64,000 nucleotides of DNA from Deltaproteobacteria bacterium (GCA_020632995.1 JACKEN010000001.1:652001-716000), one strand, 5' to 3'; numbered from the stretch's first letter, positions 53,430 to 62,013 are shown. Made by a program: numbers and translations. Notes: generated by a model not told the origin, from the sequence alone.

Positions 53430-55181
53430 GTGAACGTCACCTGGACCCCCCAGATCGTGGCCGCCGTGCTGGCGTTCGTCGGCGTCCTGATCTTCGTGCA
53501 CGAGCTCGGGCACTTCCTGGCCGCGAAGCTCTTCGACATCAAGGTGCTGAAGTTCAGCCTGGGCTTCGGCCCGCCGCTGGTCGCCTTCACGAAGGGCGAG
53601 ACCACCTACCAGATCGCCCTCGTGCCCCTCGGCGGCTACGTGAAGATGGTGGGGCAGGACCCCCACGACGAGATCGAGCCCGAGGATCGCACGCGCGCGT
53701 TCTCGACCGCGCCGGTGTACCAGCGGGCGATCGTGGCCCTGGCCGGACCCGCCTTCAACCTGCTGTTCCCGGTCCTCTGCTTCTTCGCCTACAACCTCCT
53801 CGAGCCGACTGAGGAAGCGCCCATGGTGGGGACGGTCGAGGTCGGCAAGCCGGCCCAGCGCGCGGGCCTCATGCCGGGCGATCGGGTGGTGGAGCTCGAC
53901 CACGAGCGGGTCTGGAGCTTCGAGCGCATGACCGATCTGGTCCGCGCCCGCGGCGGCCAGACCGTGTCCATGGTGGTGGACCGGGACGGCGAGAAGGTCC
54001 CGCTCGAGATCACCCCCGACACCGTGACCAGCTTCGATCAGTTCGGCAGGCCGGTGGAGTACGGGCAGATCGGGGTGACGCCCTCGATCCCCGCCGCCCG
54101 CATCGGGGTCGAGGATCCGGCGAAGAGCCCGCCCGGGGTCCGGACGGGCGACCGCGTCCTCGCGGTGGACGGGCACCCGATCACCATGGCCCACGAGCTC
54201 GATCGCGCCCTCAAGCGCGCGGCCGGCCGCACCGTGAAGGTGACCCTCGCGCGGCCCGAGCCGATGGAGGGCGGGGGCCTGCTGGTGGCCGACGCCGAGG
54301 TCCCGGTGACGCTCGAGGCGACGGTGCCCGCGGGCGCCACCGGCATGGCGGATCTGGGCTGGGCGCCCTCGGGGGCCTTCGTGCGCGCGGTGGTGCCGGG
54401 CGGCGCGGCGGAGCGGGCCGGCATCCGGAGCGGAGATTGGCTGGTGGCGGTGAACGGCCACCCCTTCCGGCTCTTCTGGTCCTTCCTCCACGCGGTCGAG
54501 ACGAGCGACGGCAAGCCGCTCACGGTGACCGTGGTGCGGGACGGGCGGCGGGTCGACGAGACCCTGACCCCTGACAAGGTGACTTGCATCAATCCGGTCA
54601 CCCAGAACGACTTCGAGCTCTACGACCACGGCCTCGGCACCCGGCTCTACACCCAGGGAGGCGCCACACCCCCCTGCGAGGTGGTGGCGGAAGGCATGCT
54701 CACCCGCAGCCACTGGGCCTCGGATCTGCCCGCCCTGGTGGAGCCGGTGCGCCTGTCGGTGGGTGAGGCCTTCCTCCTCGGGCTCCAGCAGACCGGCGCC
54801 TCGATGGGGAGCGTAGGCGTGAGCCTCGTCCGCTTCTTCACCCTCGAGGTCTCGTACAAGAACCTCGGGGGCCCGATCACCTTCTTCCGGGTGGCGGCCG
54901 TGGCGGCGGAGCGGGGCGTCTTCAACTACCTGTCCATGCTCGCGGTGCTGAGCATCAACCTGGCCTTCCTCAACCTCCTCCCCATCCCGATCCTCGACGG
55001 TGGCCACCTCCTGTTCTGCCTGATCGAGGCGGTGAAGCGGCAGCCGGTCTCGCTGCGGGTGAAGGAGGCGGCGATGATGGTGGGGCTCGTGCTCCTCGTG
55101 GCCTTGTTCGGCCTCGCCTTCGGGAACGACCTCGGCCTGTTCAAGTCCTCCGAGCCGAGCAGCACGGTCGACGGCCGCTGA
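53430..55181 (+). CDS. rseP: Site-2 zinc metalloprotease RseP
   Basis: An intramembrane protease of 583 residues that cleaves anti-sigma factors and signal-peptide remnants. Zinc ligands are in HELGH (His24, His28) on the first membrane helix and in NLLPIPILDGGH (Asp523) late in the protein. FSLGFGPPL and PLGGYVKMVGQD are conserved. Two PDZ-like domains are visible (about residues 130-200 and 305-370), and about four membrane helices in all. It is longer than E. coli RseP (about 450 residues) because of an extended region between the PDZs. A natural client could be the anti-sigma at 4.9 kb, though this is inference. Confidence 0.94.
   Translation: MNVTWTPQIVAAVLAFVGVLIFVHELGHFLAAKLFDIKVLKFSLGFGPPLVAFTKGETTYQIALVPLGGYVKMVGQDPHDEIEPEDRTRAFSTAPVYQRAIVALAGPAFNLLFPVLCFFAYNLLEPTEEAPMVGTVEVGKPAQRAGLMPGDRVVELDHERVWSFERMTDLVRARGGQTVSMVVDRDGEKVPLEITPDTVTSFDQFGRPVEYGQIGVTPSIPAARIGVEDPAKSPPGVRTGDRVLAVDGHPITMAHELDRALKRAAGRTVKVTLARPEPMEGGGLLVADAEVPVTLEATVPAGATGMADLGWAPSGAFVRAVVPGGAAERAGIRSGDWLVAVNGHPFRLFWSFLHAVETSDGKPLTVTVVRDGRRVDETLTPDKVTCINPVTQNDFELYDHGLGTRLYTQGGATPPCEVVAEGMLTRSHWASDLPALVEPVRLSVGEAFLLGLQQTGASMGSVGVSLVRFFTLEVSYKNLGGPITFFRVAAVAAERGVFNYLSMLAVLSINLAFLNLLPIPILDGGHLLFCLIEAVKRQPVSLRVKEAAMMVGLVLLVALFGLAFGNDLGLFKSSEPSSTVDGR
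54574..54587. repeat. GCAAG-N4-CTTGC-type palindrome, one mismatch
   Basis: ACAAGGTGACTTGC in rseP. It is read as GAC AAG GTG ACT TGC ATC, with an unusual cysteine codon and A/T-rich third positions. Confidence 0.4.
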
Positions 55182-55187
55182 CCCGCG

Positions 55188-55853
55188 ATGCTCCTCGCGA
55201 TCGAGACATCGAGCCGGGCCGGCTCCGTGGCCCTGTTCGACCACACCGGGCTCCTCGAGCGGGTGGACCTCGGGGCGCCGCGGGACCACGCCCAGGGGCT
55301 CGCCCCCGCGGTGCAGCGCCTGCTCGGCGGCCGCTTCGAGCGGCTCACCGGGTACGCGGTGAGCGCCGGCCCCGGCTCCTTCACCGGGCTCCGGATCGGG
55401 GTCGCGTTCCTGAAGGGCCTGGGCATGGTGCACCCGCGGCCGGTGGTGCCGGTCGGGAGCCTGGAGGTCCTGGCCGCAGGACTCGGGGCCGAGCCCGCGG
55501 ATCGGGTGGCGGTGGTCGACGCCCGCCGGGGGAACGTGTTCGCGGCCCGCTTCCTCGGGCCCGCGCTCGAGCCCGAGCCGGACCTGTCGCCGGGGATGTA
55601 CCCCGCGGAGGCCCTCCGTGCCCGGCTGGGCGGGCTCCCGCTCACCTGGATCGGGGACGGCGCCCCGGTGGTGGCTCCGGAGGCCGGGGTGATCGCGCCC
55701 GAGGCCACCTGGACCCCGCGCGCGGACGTCCTGGCCGCGCTGGCGTGGCCGCGCCTGGTCGCGGGGCAGGGGGTCGAGGTGGCCCGGGTCTCGCCGATCT
55801 ACCACCAGCTCTCGGCCGCCGAGGAGAGCCTCGGGATCTGCGCTGTGGACTGA
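55188..55853 (+). CDS. tsaB: tRNA threonylcarbamoyladenosine biosynthesis protein TsaB
   Basis: A protein of 221 residues, the TsaD partner in making the universal t6A37 modification of ANN-decoding tRNAs. ASKHA-fold marks are LLAIETSSRAGSVALFD at the N-terminus and VSAGPGSFTGLRIGVAF at about residues 62-78; the shortened C-terminal domain is the usual TsaB size. It lies 6 bases after rseP, so it is the last gene of the run. No tsaD or tsaE is in view. Confidence 0.92.
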   Translation: MLLAIETSSRAGSVALFDHTGLLERVDLGAPRDHAQGLAPAVQRLLGGRFERLTGYAVSAGPGSFTGLRIGVAFLKGLGMVHPRPVVPVGSLEVLAAGLGAEPADRVAVVDARRGNVFAARFLGPALEPEPDLSPGMYPAEALRARLGGLPLTWIGDGAPVVAPEAGVIAPEATWTPRADVLAALAWPRLVAGQGVEVARVSPIYHQLSAAEESLGICAVD

Positions 55854-55993
55854 TCACCCCATCGGCCACCCGGGGGGTTTGACTCAGAAACCAGGGCAGG
55901 CCGATCATACCTGTGACCCGGGCGCCACGCCCGACTAGCAACCGACCGGTGCGCGAGGCCGCGCCTCGACCCGGTCGGGGAGGATCGACGCTG

Positions 55994-56209
55994 ATGCAGA
56001 ATGCGATTCGGACTCAGGTGGAGGACATGGGGACCGCGGGCCGCGACGCCGAGCTGGTCCGCCTCGAGCGTGAGCACCGCGAGCTGAAGGCCCGCCTCTC
56101 GGAGCTCAACAGTCGGCTGTACTTGAGTCCGGAAGAGCAGGTCGAGCGCAAGATGATCCAGAAGCTGAAGCTCGCCAAGAAGGACCGCCTCGCCCAGCTC
56201 GCGGGCTGA
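55994..56209 (+). CDS. YdcH-like small helical protein (DUF465)
   Basis: A protein of 71 residues. The segment ELVRLEREHRELKARLSEL, followed by SPEEQVERKMIQKLKLAKKDRLAQL, is the pattern of DUF465/YdcH proteins: two helices with a short turn, ending in a Lys-rich helix. Function unknown in all bacteria. The ATG at 55994 is chosen since the family begins near the first helix. The frame is open to 55913 without domain character. A TAGCAA at 55935-55940 could be a -10, leaving a leader of about 50 bases. Confidence 0.78.
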   Translation: MQNAIRTQVEDMGTAGRDAELVRLEREHRELKARLSELNSRLYLSPEEQVERKMIQKLKLAKKDRLAQLAG

Positions 56210-56343
56210 CCGCGAGCATCCACCCGCGGCGCGCCCTCGCGGCCCCATTGCGTCTCGGCGCGACCTGGAGCGCTGGCCAAAGGCTCGCAGCGTGCGCGCG
56301 AAATCCGTTGGCCGCGGCGCCGCGCCGTGGTTTCGATCCCCGC

Positions 56344-57300
56344 ATGCGAACCGTCGTCGTGCTTGGGGCCCACACCGCGGTGGGTCGGGCCGTAGTGGAG
56401 TGCCTCGAGGAGCGGGACCTCGACGTCCAGGTCCGGCAGGCCACCCTCACCGAGCACCTGGGCCCCGGTCTGGATCCGATCGACGAGGCGGTCCTGAAGG
56501 TCGGCGACCTGTTCGTCCTCGCGTTCAGTGGGCCGATGGCGCGGGGGATGGCCCAGGGCCTGGCCGCGCTGAACAAGCCGGTGCTCGACGTGCGCGGGGA
56601 CGGGGAGGGCGAGGGGCTCTTCCTGTGGCCCGGCCTCGACCCCGCGGCCGGGGCGGCGCTGGACACCGCGGCGCCGAACCGGATCCCGGTGGGGCTGGCC
56701 TCGCCGGTGGTGGCGGTGCTGCAGGCCCTCGCGCCCTTCAAGCCGACCTGGGCCTCGGTCGCCACCTACGAGTCGGCCGCGCTCTTCGATCAGGAGGGGA
56801 TGGACGAGCTGTCGGCCCAGACCCGCGGCGTGTTCACCATGAACGCGCCGGATCCCGAGCTGTTCCCCGCCTCCCTCGCCTTCGACGTGATCCCCTCCAC
56901 CGCGCCTCGGGGTGGAGATCCCGAGGCGGCGGAGCGCGCCTTCGAGGCCGCGGTGACGGCGGGGGCTGCCCGCTTCGGGCTCGCGCTCCCGGTGCTCGCC
57001 ACCCGGGCGGTGGTGCCCTCGTTCTCGGCCGACGCCGCGGTGGTCGAGGTCGGCTTCGCCGAGGCGCCCGACCTCGAGGCGGCCCTCGATGCCCTCGACG
57101 CCGGGCGAACCCTGCGCCGGGCCGAGGATCCGGTGATGCCGAGCCTGGACGCGGTGGGCCGGGACGACGCGCAGGTGGGGCGGGTGCGGCGGGTCGAGGA
57201 CCGGCTCCGGCTGTGGCTCACCTCCGACCGGCTCCGGCGGGGGAGCGCCACCCAGGTCGCGCTGGCGGTGGAGCGCTGGCTGGCTGACAACCTGTCATGA
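56344..57300 (+). CDS. Aspartate-semialdehyde dehydrogenase-like protein, catalytic Cys missing
   Basis: A protein of 318 residues with the N-terminal Rossmann start VVVLGAHTAVGRAVVECL in place of the GATG-x-VG form, and the ASD-like dimerisation domain with TYESAALFDQEGMDELSAQ and LPVLATRAVVPSFSADAAVVEV. In true Asd the active-site cysteine lies in N-x-N-C-(A/S)-T. The equivalent here reads GLASPVVAVLQALAPF with no cysteine, so catalysis by the known mechanism is unlikely. This resembles Usg-type Asd paralogues of unknown role. It stands alone after the YdcH-like gene. A pseudoenzyme, rather than a recent wreck, is likely because the reading frame is intact. Confidence 0.78.
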   Translation: MRTVVVLGAHTAVGRAVVECLEERDLDVQVRQATLTEHLGPGLDPIDEAVLKVGDLFVLAFSGPMARGMAQGLAALNKPVLDVRGDGEGEGLFLWPGLDPAAGAALDTAAPNRIPVGLASPVVAVLQALAPFKPTWASVATYESAALFDQEGMDELSAQTRGVFTMNAPDPELFPASLAFDVIPSTAPRGGDPEAAERAFEAAVTAGAARFGLALPVLATRAVVPSFSADAAVVEVGFAEAPDLEAALDALDAGRTLRRAEDPVMPSLDAVGRDDAQVGRVRRVEDRLRLWLTSDRLRRGSATQVALAVERWLADNLS

Positions 57301-57406
57301 ACCCCGGCCCGCGCCGGACATGCTGACAAGCAACGAGCCCTTCGCCGAGCCGTTCAAACATGGTACGGCCCTTGATGGGGTGCTCGTGATCCCCCGAGTC
57401 GTTCCC

Positions 57407-59305
57407 ATGTTCTCGATCCGACGCCTGATCTTCGCCGCCGCCGCCCTGTTGTGGGCTGCCCCCGCCTGGGCCCAGTTCCAGCCCACGGTCACCCTGGTCC
57501 CCCTCGAGCAGAACCAGAAGGAGATCTCGCTCGCGGACATCGACCCCGAGACCCAGGTCGCGGTCCGTCTGCAGTGGACGTCCACCCACAACACCTTCCA
57601 GACCTACAACTACGAGGTCACCTACGAGGCGGCGGACGTCGAGACCTCCGACGCCCAGACGGTGATCGTCGAGGAGGTCGACTCGGCGGACGACCCCAGC
57701 GGCACCAGCATCTCGGGGCGCACGTACACCATCTACATGCTCCCGAGCATGATGCTCCCGGCCGAGGCGGACCCGAACCGGGGCGGGACGGGCCAGGACA
57801 AGACCGACTACCAGATCGTGGTGAACGTGTTCCGGGCCGGCTCCCCCTTCGACACCACCTCGAGCGCGAACCAGGTCTGGCAGTTCCAGTACGACACCCT
57901 GGCCCCGGCTCAGCCCACCGTCACCAGCACCATCCCGGGTGAGGATCGGGTGTTGGTGGCGTGGAGCCCTCCGACGGAGCGCTCCGACGACGTGTTCCAG
58001 TACCAGGTCGTCTACTGCCCCCAGGTCGAGGCCACCTTCACCTCGACCATCGCCCTGCCGTGTCCGGCGGACGAGCAGAAGACCAAGACCGCGGGCAAGA
58101 CGGTGACCGAGATCTTCATCGAGGACGGCCTGGTGAACGGGGTCCCGGCCGCGGTGGCGGTGCGCGCGGTCGACGAGTTCGGCAACCAGGGCGTGCTGTC
58201 GCCGGTGGTCACCGCGACCCCCCTCGCGGTCACCGACTTCTACGAGCACTACCGCGCTCAGGGCGGGATGGAGGACGGCGGCTTCTGCTTCGTGGCCACC
58301 GCGGCCTACGGCTCCTACGCGCACCCGGTGGTCCGGGTGCTCCGCGCGTTCCGCGACCAGGTCCTCGCCCGGAGCGCCCTCGGGCGCACCCTGACCTGGG
58401 CCTACTACCGCGCCGCGCCCCCGGTGGCGCAGGCGCTCGCCGGCTCGCCGTGGGCGCCGCTGGCCCGGGTGCTCCTGGTGCTGGTGGGGTTGGTGGCCCT
58501 CGCCATCATGATCCTGCCTGCGGTGGCCCTGGGCCTGTTCGCGTGGCGGGTGCTCCGGCGGGTCCGGGCCGGCCTCGTGGGGGCGGCGGCGCTGGCGCTG
58601 GTGGCCCTGGCGGCCAGCCCGGCCCAGGCCGAGCGCCCCGAGTCCACCCTGGGCACCCTCGGCCTCGCCTTCGAGTTCAAGGCCGGGCCGTACTTGCCCA
58701 CGATGGCGAACGCGGGCCAGGCCAACCAGGCCTTCGCTCAGCTCCTCGGCTCCAACCCCGTCCCCGCGTTCCGGATGGCGGGTGAGGTGCAGCTCTACCG
58801 CGGGTTCGGCACCGCGGGGGTGGGCGGCTCGATCGGGTACATGCGGTACGCGGGCAAGGGCCTGTACACCGCGAGCAACGAGGAGTCCCTCGACACCACC
58901 GCGCTGAACATCCTCCCCTTCACCCTCGAGGGGGTGTACCGCTTCGACTACCTGGCGGAGCACACCTGGTTCCCGCTCGTCCCCTACGTGAAGGCTGGGC
59001 TGGCGTACTCGGTGTGGTGGTCCACCAACGGCAAGGGCAACATCTCTCGCATCGAGGGCGCGGCCCCCGACGGGGGTGATCTGGTGGCCCGCGGTGGCAA
59101 GTTCGGGCTCACCGGCACCCTGGGCATCTCGCTGCTCCTGAACACCTTCGAGCCCCACGCCGCCCACGCGCTCTTCAACTCGACCGGCATCCGCGGCACC
59201 TACCTGTTCGCAGAGCTGCAGGCGTCCAAGGTCGACAGCTTCGACAGCGAGGGCTTCGATCTGTCCGACCTCGCCTGGAACGCCGGGCTGATGCTCGAGT
59301 TCTGA
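57407..59305 (+). CDS. FN3 / CFI-box protein fused to an outer-membrane beta-barrel domain
   Basis: A protein of 632 residues with unusual layout. A signal peptide (IRRLIFAAAALLWAAPAWA) is followed by a strand-rich region and an FN3-like domain (about 165-280). Then comes a CFI-box-CTERM segment starting CFVATAAYGS at Cys294, with LRAFRDQVL and YYRAAPPVAQAL, and one or two membrane helices to about 385. Proteins of that family normally end here. Instead a second signal-like stretch, LVGAAALALVALAASPAQA, ends at about residue 408, followed by about 224 residues of barrel-like strands ending ...AGLMLEF with a terminal Phe, as in outer-membrane proteins. The ATG at 57407 is chosen for the signal peptide. 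Confidence 0.78.
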   Translation: MFSIRRLIFAAAALLWAAPAWAQFQPTVTLVPLEQNQKEISLADIDPETQVAVRLQWTSTHNTFQTYNYEVTYEAADVETSDAQTVIVEEVDSADDPSGTSISGRTYTIYMLPSMMLPAEADPNRGGTGQDKTDYQIVVNVFRAGSPFDTTSSANQVWQFQYDTLAPAQPTVTSTIPGEDRVLVAWSPPTERSDDVFQYQVVYCPQVEATFTSTIALPCPADEQKTKTAGKTVTEIFIEDGLVNGVPAAVAVRAVDEFGNQGVLSPVVTATPLAVTDFYEHYRAQGGMEDGGFCFVATAAYGSYAHPVVRVLRAFRDQVLARSALGRTLTWAYYRAAPPVAQALAGSPWAPLARVLLVLVGLVALAIMILPAVALGLFAWRVLRRVRAGLVGAAALALVALAASPAQAERPESTLGTLGLAFEFKAGPYLPTMANAGQANQAFAQLLGSNPVPAFRMAGEVQLYRGFGTAGVGGSIGYMRYAGKGLYTASNEESLDTTALNILPFTLEGVYRFDYLAEHTWFPLVPYVKAGLAYSVWWSTNGKGNISRIEGAAPDGGDLVARGGKFGLTGTLGISLLLNTFEPHAAHALFNSTGIRGTYLFAELQASKVDSFDSEGFDLSDLAWNAGLMLEF

Positions 59306-59309
59306 CCGC

Positions 59310-60131
59310 GTGCGCACCATCCGCCTGGTCGTCGAGTACGACGGCACCGCCTTCAGCGGCTGGCAGGTGCAGGCTGGCCTGCAGGCCCGGGAGACAGTGC
59401 AGGGTGCCTTGCAGGAGGCGCTCGAGAAGATGACCCAGGTCGCCACCCGGGTCCGGGGGGCGAGCCGCACCGACGCCGGGGTCCACGCCCGAGGCCAGGT
59501 GGCGGCCTTCGACACCGAGAAGGACAGCATCGGCGTCCTCGGCTTCGAGCGGGGCCTCACCCAGCTCACCCCGCCCCAGCTGGTGGTGCGGCGGGCCGAG
59601 GAGGCGCCGCCGGGCTGGGATCCGAAGCGCAGCGCCCGGGGCAAGCGCTACCGCTACAGCTACTGGAGCGACACCACCCCCACCGCCCTCGAGCGGGAGC
59701 GGGCGTGGTGGGTGCGGGGCCGGCTGGATCTCGAGCGGATGCAGGCGGCGGCCGACCACCTCCTGGGCACCCACGACTTCGAGGCGTTCCGGAGCGCGGG
59801 CTGCTCGGCCCAGCACGCGGTGCGCACGATGTACGACCTGAAGGTGGAGGTGGGCCCCTGGGCCCGCGTGGACCTCGTGGTGGTGGGGAACGCGTTCTGC
59901 CGGAACATGGTGCGGATCTTCGCCGGGACCCTGGCCGAGGTGGGCCTGGGCCGGCGGGCGCCCGAGGACGTGGCCGAGATCCTGGCCTCCCGGGACCGCA
60001 CCCGCGGCGGGGTGACCGCTCCCGGCCACGGGCTCTGCCTGGAGGAGGTGATCTACGATGACCGCCTCCCGCCCCGACCCGAGGACAATCGGGACCTGGA
60101 TCCGCGTCCGGCGGCGGGGGAGGGGGAGTAA
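59310..60131 (+). CDS. truA: tRNA pseudouridine(38-40) synthase
   Basis: An enzyme of 273 residues isomerising uridines 38-40 of many tRNA anticodon arms. The catalytic Asp55 is in GASRTDAGVHARGQVAAF. YDGTAFSGWQVQ at the start and FRSAGCSAQHAVRTMYDLKV plus AFCRNMVRIFAGTLAEVGLGR near the C-terminus are typical. A GTG start lies 4 bases after the previous stop, and plsC follows immediately. Confidence 0.94.
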   Translation: MRTIRLVVEYDGTAFSGWQVQAGLQARETVQGALQEALEKMTQVATRVRGASRTDAGVHARGQVAAFDTEKDSIGVLGFERGLTQLTPPQLVVRRAEEAPPGWDPKRSARGKRYRYSYWSDTTPTALERERAWWVRGRLDLERMQAAADHLLGTHDFEAFRSAGCSAQHAVRTMYDLKVEVGPWARVDLVVVGNAFCRNMVRIFAGTLAEVGLGRRAPEDVAEILASRDRTRGGVTAPGHGLCLEEVIYDDRLPPRPEDNRDLDPRPAAGEGE

Positions 60132-60132
60132 G

Positions 60133-60861
60133 ATGGGGCCCATGCTCCGCAGTCTCGTGAACGGGGCCTTCCTGGTGGGCGGCACCGCGGCGTGGAGCTT
60201 CCCCGCCGCCTTCGTGCTGCCCTTCGATCGGGGCCGCTACACCAGCAACGTGGCCCGGCAGTGGGCCCGCTCGGTGACCCGGCTGTGCGGGGTCGAGGTG
60301 CGGATCGAAGGGGACGACCAGCCCCTGAATGCGCCGGCCTACCTGGTGATGTCGAAGCACTCCAGCCACTTCGACCTCCTCGGGATCTTCGCGAAGATGC
60401 CGATCGACATGCGGCCGGTGGCCAAGCGGGAGCTGGGCCGGATCCCGATCTTCGGCTGGGTCCTGCGGGCGGGGGCGGCGATCATGATCGACCGCGGCGA
60501 CCGCGAGAAGGCCAAGGCCAGCATCGCCCGAGCGGGGGAGACGATCCGGGGCGGGCGCTCCGTGCTCCTGTTCCCCGAGGGGACCCGATCCGCGCCGGAT
60601 CACGTGGCGCCGCTGAAGAAGGGGCCCTTCCACCTCGCGGCTGAGGCCCGGGTGCCGATCCTGCCGGTGGCGGTGATCGGGTCGGCCCAGGTCCTGAGGC
60701 CGCACGACTGGCGGATCCACCCTGGGCTCATCTCGGTTCGGGTGGGAACCCCTATCCCGACCGAGGGCTACAGCGACGATGACGCGGGGCGTGAGGCCCT
60801 GCGGGAGCGGGTGGCGGAGGCGCTCGAGGCGCTGATGCAGAAGGGCCACATCCCCGCTTGA
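60133..60861 (+). CDS. plsC: 1-acyl-sn-glycerol-3-phosphate acyltransferase
   Basis: An inner-membrane enzyme of 242 residues acylating lysophosphatidic acid to phosphatidic acid, the substrate of CdsA. One hydrophobic N-terminal segment. The acyltransferase motifs are SKHSSHFD (His76-x4-Asp81), VAKRELGRIPIFGW and LLFPEGTRSAPD, then PILPVAVIG. It sits directly after truA with an ATG at 60133 four bases after GGAG (60125-60128); an in-frame ATG at 60142 is an alternative. Its stop precedes the ribosomal protein genes by 35 bases. Confidence 0.9.
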   Translation: MGPMLRSLVNGAFLVGGTAAWSFPAAFVLPFDRGRYTSNVARQWARSVTRLCGVEVRIEGDDQPLNAPAYLVMSKHSSHFDLLGIFAKMPIDMRPVAKRELGRIPIFGWVLRAGAAIMIDRGDREKAKASIARAGETIRGGRSVLLFPEGTRSAPDHVAPLKKGPFHLAAEARVPILPVAVIGSAQVLRPHDWRIHPGLISVRVGTPIPTEGYSDDDAGREALRERVAEALEALMQKGHIPA

Positions 60862-60886
60862 CAGGTCCAATCGAGGCCCATAGAAG
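60858..60886 (+). promoter_or_regulatory. rplM-rpsI promoter
   Basis: A perfect -35, TTGACA (60858-60863), a 17-base spacer and TAGAAG (60881-60886). It overlaps the last codon and stop of plsC. The ATG follows 10 bases after the -10. It has the best -35 in the window, as expected for ribosomal genes. Confidence 0.65.
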
Positions 60887-60896
60887 CACCCGTCTC

Positions 60897-61385
60897 ATGG
60901 CCGAGGAAACTGTGAACAAGAGCGGTCAGAAGCTCGTGAACGTGCGTCCTACCAAGCACTTCACGCCCGAGAACACCGAGCGCAAGTGGTTGCTTGTGGA
61001 TGCCCAGGGTCAGTCGGTGGGGCGGATCAGCACGCTGATCGCCAACCTGCTGCGCGGCAAGCACAAGCCGACCTTCACGTCCCACGCGGACGCGGGCGAC
61101 TTCGTGGTGGTGATCAACGCCGCCGGGGTCGAGTTCCGCGGCAACGACAAGGCGAACAAGAAGGTCTACTACAAGCACACCGGCTACCCGGGTGGTGTGA
61201 AGCAGCGGACCGCCGCCGAGATGCTGGCCCGCAAGCCCGAGAAGGTGATCGAGCTGGCGGTGGCCGGCATGATCCCGGCGGGTGCGCTGGGCAACAGCAT
61301 GATGAAGAAGCTGAAGGTGTACGCTGGCGCGGAGCACCCTCACAAGGCCCAGAAGCCGGAGCCCGTGAAGCTCCCGGGCGCCTGA
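60897..61385 (+). CDS. rplM: 50S ribosomal protein L13
   Basis: A ribosomal protein of 162 residues. The L13 core is clear: WLLVDAQGQSVGRISTLIANLLRGKHKPTF, GDFVVVINAAGVEFRG, KVYYKHTGYPGGVKQRTAAEML and MIPAGALGNSMMKKLKVYAGAEHPH. An N-terminal extension of about 20 residues (MAEETVNKSGQKLVNVRPTK) precedes the usual start. A start at 60897 is supported by the promoter position. Cotranscribed with rpsI, the normal order. Confidence 0.96.
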   Translation: MAEETVNKSGQKLVNVRPTKHFTPENTERKWLLVDAQGQSVGRISTLIANLLRGKHKPTFTSHADAGDFVVVINAAGVEFRGNDKANKKVYYKHTGYPGGVKQRTAAEMLARKPEKVIELAVAGMIPAGALGNSMMKKLKVYAGAEHPHKAQKPEPVKLPGA

Positions 61386-61402
61386 TCTAAGGAACGACAA
61401 TC

Positions 61403-61789
61403 ATGGAGCAGTACTACGCGACCGGTCGGCGTAAGGAGGCGGTGGCCCGTGTGTGGCTTCGCCCCGGCAGCGGCAAGATCATGGTGAACCGCCGTGATCT
61501 CGAGATCTACTTCCCCCGCGCGACCCTGAAGATGGTCCTTCGGCAGCCCCTCGAGCTGACCGAGCAGCTGGGCAAGTGGGACATCCTGATCAACGTGAGC
61601 GGCGGTGGCCTCTCCGGTCAGGCTGGCGCCATCCGCCACGGCATCACCCGCGCGCTCATGGAGGCCGACGGCGGCCTGCGCCCCACCCTCAAGAAGGCCG
61701 GCTTCGTGACCCGCGACGCCCGCAAGGTGGAGCGCAAGAAGTACGGCCAGCCTGGCGCCCGCAAGCGGTTCCAGTTCTCCAAGCGCTGA
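61403..61789 (+). CDS. rpsI: 30S ribosomal protein S9
   Basis: A ribosomal protein of 128 residues. It shows YYATGRRKEAVARVWLRPGSG at the start, VSGGGLSGQAGAIRHGITRAL in the middle and the universal basic C-terminus GARKRFQFSKR that reaches the P-site tRNA. An ATG start with AAGGAACGAC upstream. It lies 17 bases after rplM. A strong hairpin terminator follows. Confidence 0.97.
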   Translation: MEQYYATGRRKEAVARVWLRPGSGKIMVNRRDLEIYFPRATLKMVLRQPLELTEQLGKWDILINVSGGGLSGQAGAIRHGITRALMEADGGLRPTLKKAGFVTRDARKVERKKYGQPGARKRFQFSKR

Positions 61790-61828
61790 TCCCGGGGCCA
61801 TCTGGCCCTCGCCCCGACCTGGGGCACC

Positions 61829-61884
61829 ACGACCGCCTCCAAGCCTGGCTCCTCGGCCCGCGCTTGGGGCGGTCGTCGTCTTTT
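61829..61884 (+). terminator. Rho-independent terminator after rpsI
   Basis: ACGACCGCC-T-CCAAG (61829-61843) pairs with CTTGGGGCGGTCGT (61863-61876), 14 pairs with one bulged T, followed by CGTCTTTT. A second hairpin with an 11-bp stem lies at 61933-61956 before the next gene. Confidence 0.75.
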
Positions 61885-61932
61885 GTCTACGGCCCCGGCC
61901 CGCCTGCGGCGCGCCTGCGCCTGGCAGTTCTC

Positions 61933-61956
61933 GGTTCACCGCGTTCGCGGTGAGCC
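61933..61956 (+). terminator. Second hairpin in the rpsI / SpoIID intergenic region
   Basis: GGTTCACCGCG (61933-61943) pairs with CGCGGTGAGCC (61946-61956), with one G-T pair and a TT turn. No T run follows. It could be a backup terminator or an RNA-processing site. Confidence 0.4.
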
Positions 61957-61968
61957 CTCGAATTCTCA

Positions 61969-62001
61969 GCAAGCCAACTTTCATCGAGGCCGTGCTAGGT
62001 T
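61969..62001 (+). promoter_or_regulatory. Promoter region of the SpoIID-like gene
   Basis: TGC-TAGGTT (61993-62001) is an extended -10, 12 bases before the ATG. A one-mismatch copy of the GCAAG palindrome (61969-61982) covers the place where a -35 would be, the only palindrome copy seen in a promoter. Confidence 0.45.
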
Positions 62002-62013
62002 CCAGGCGGCACC

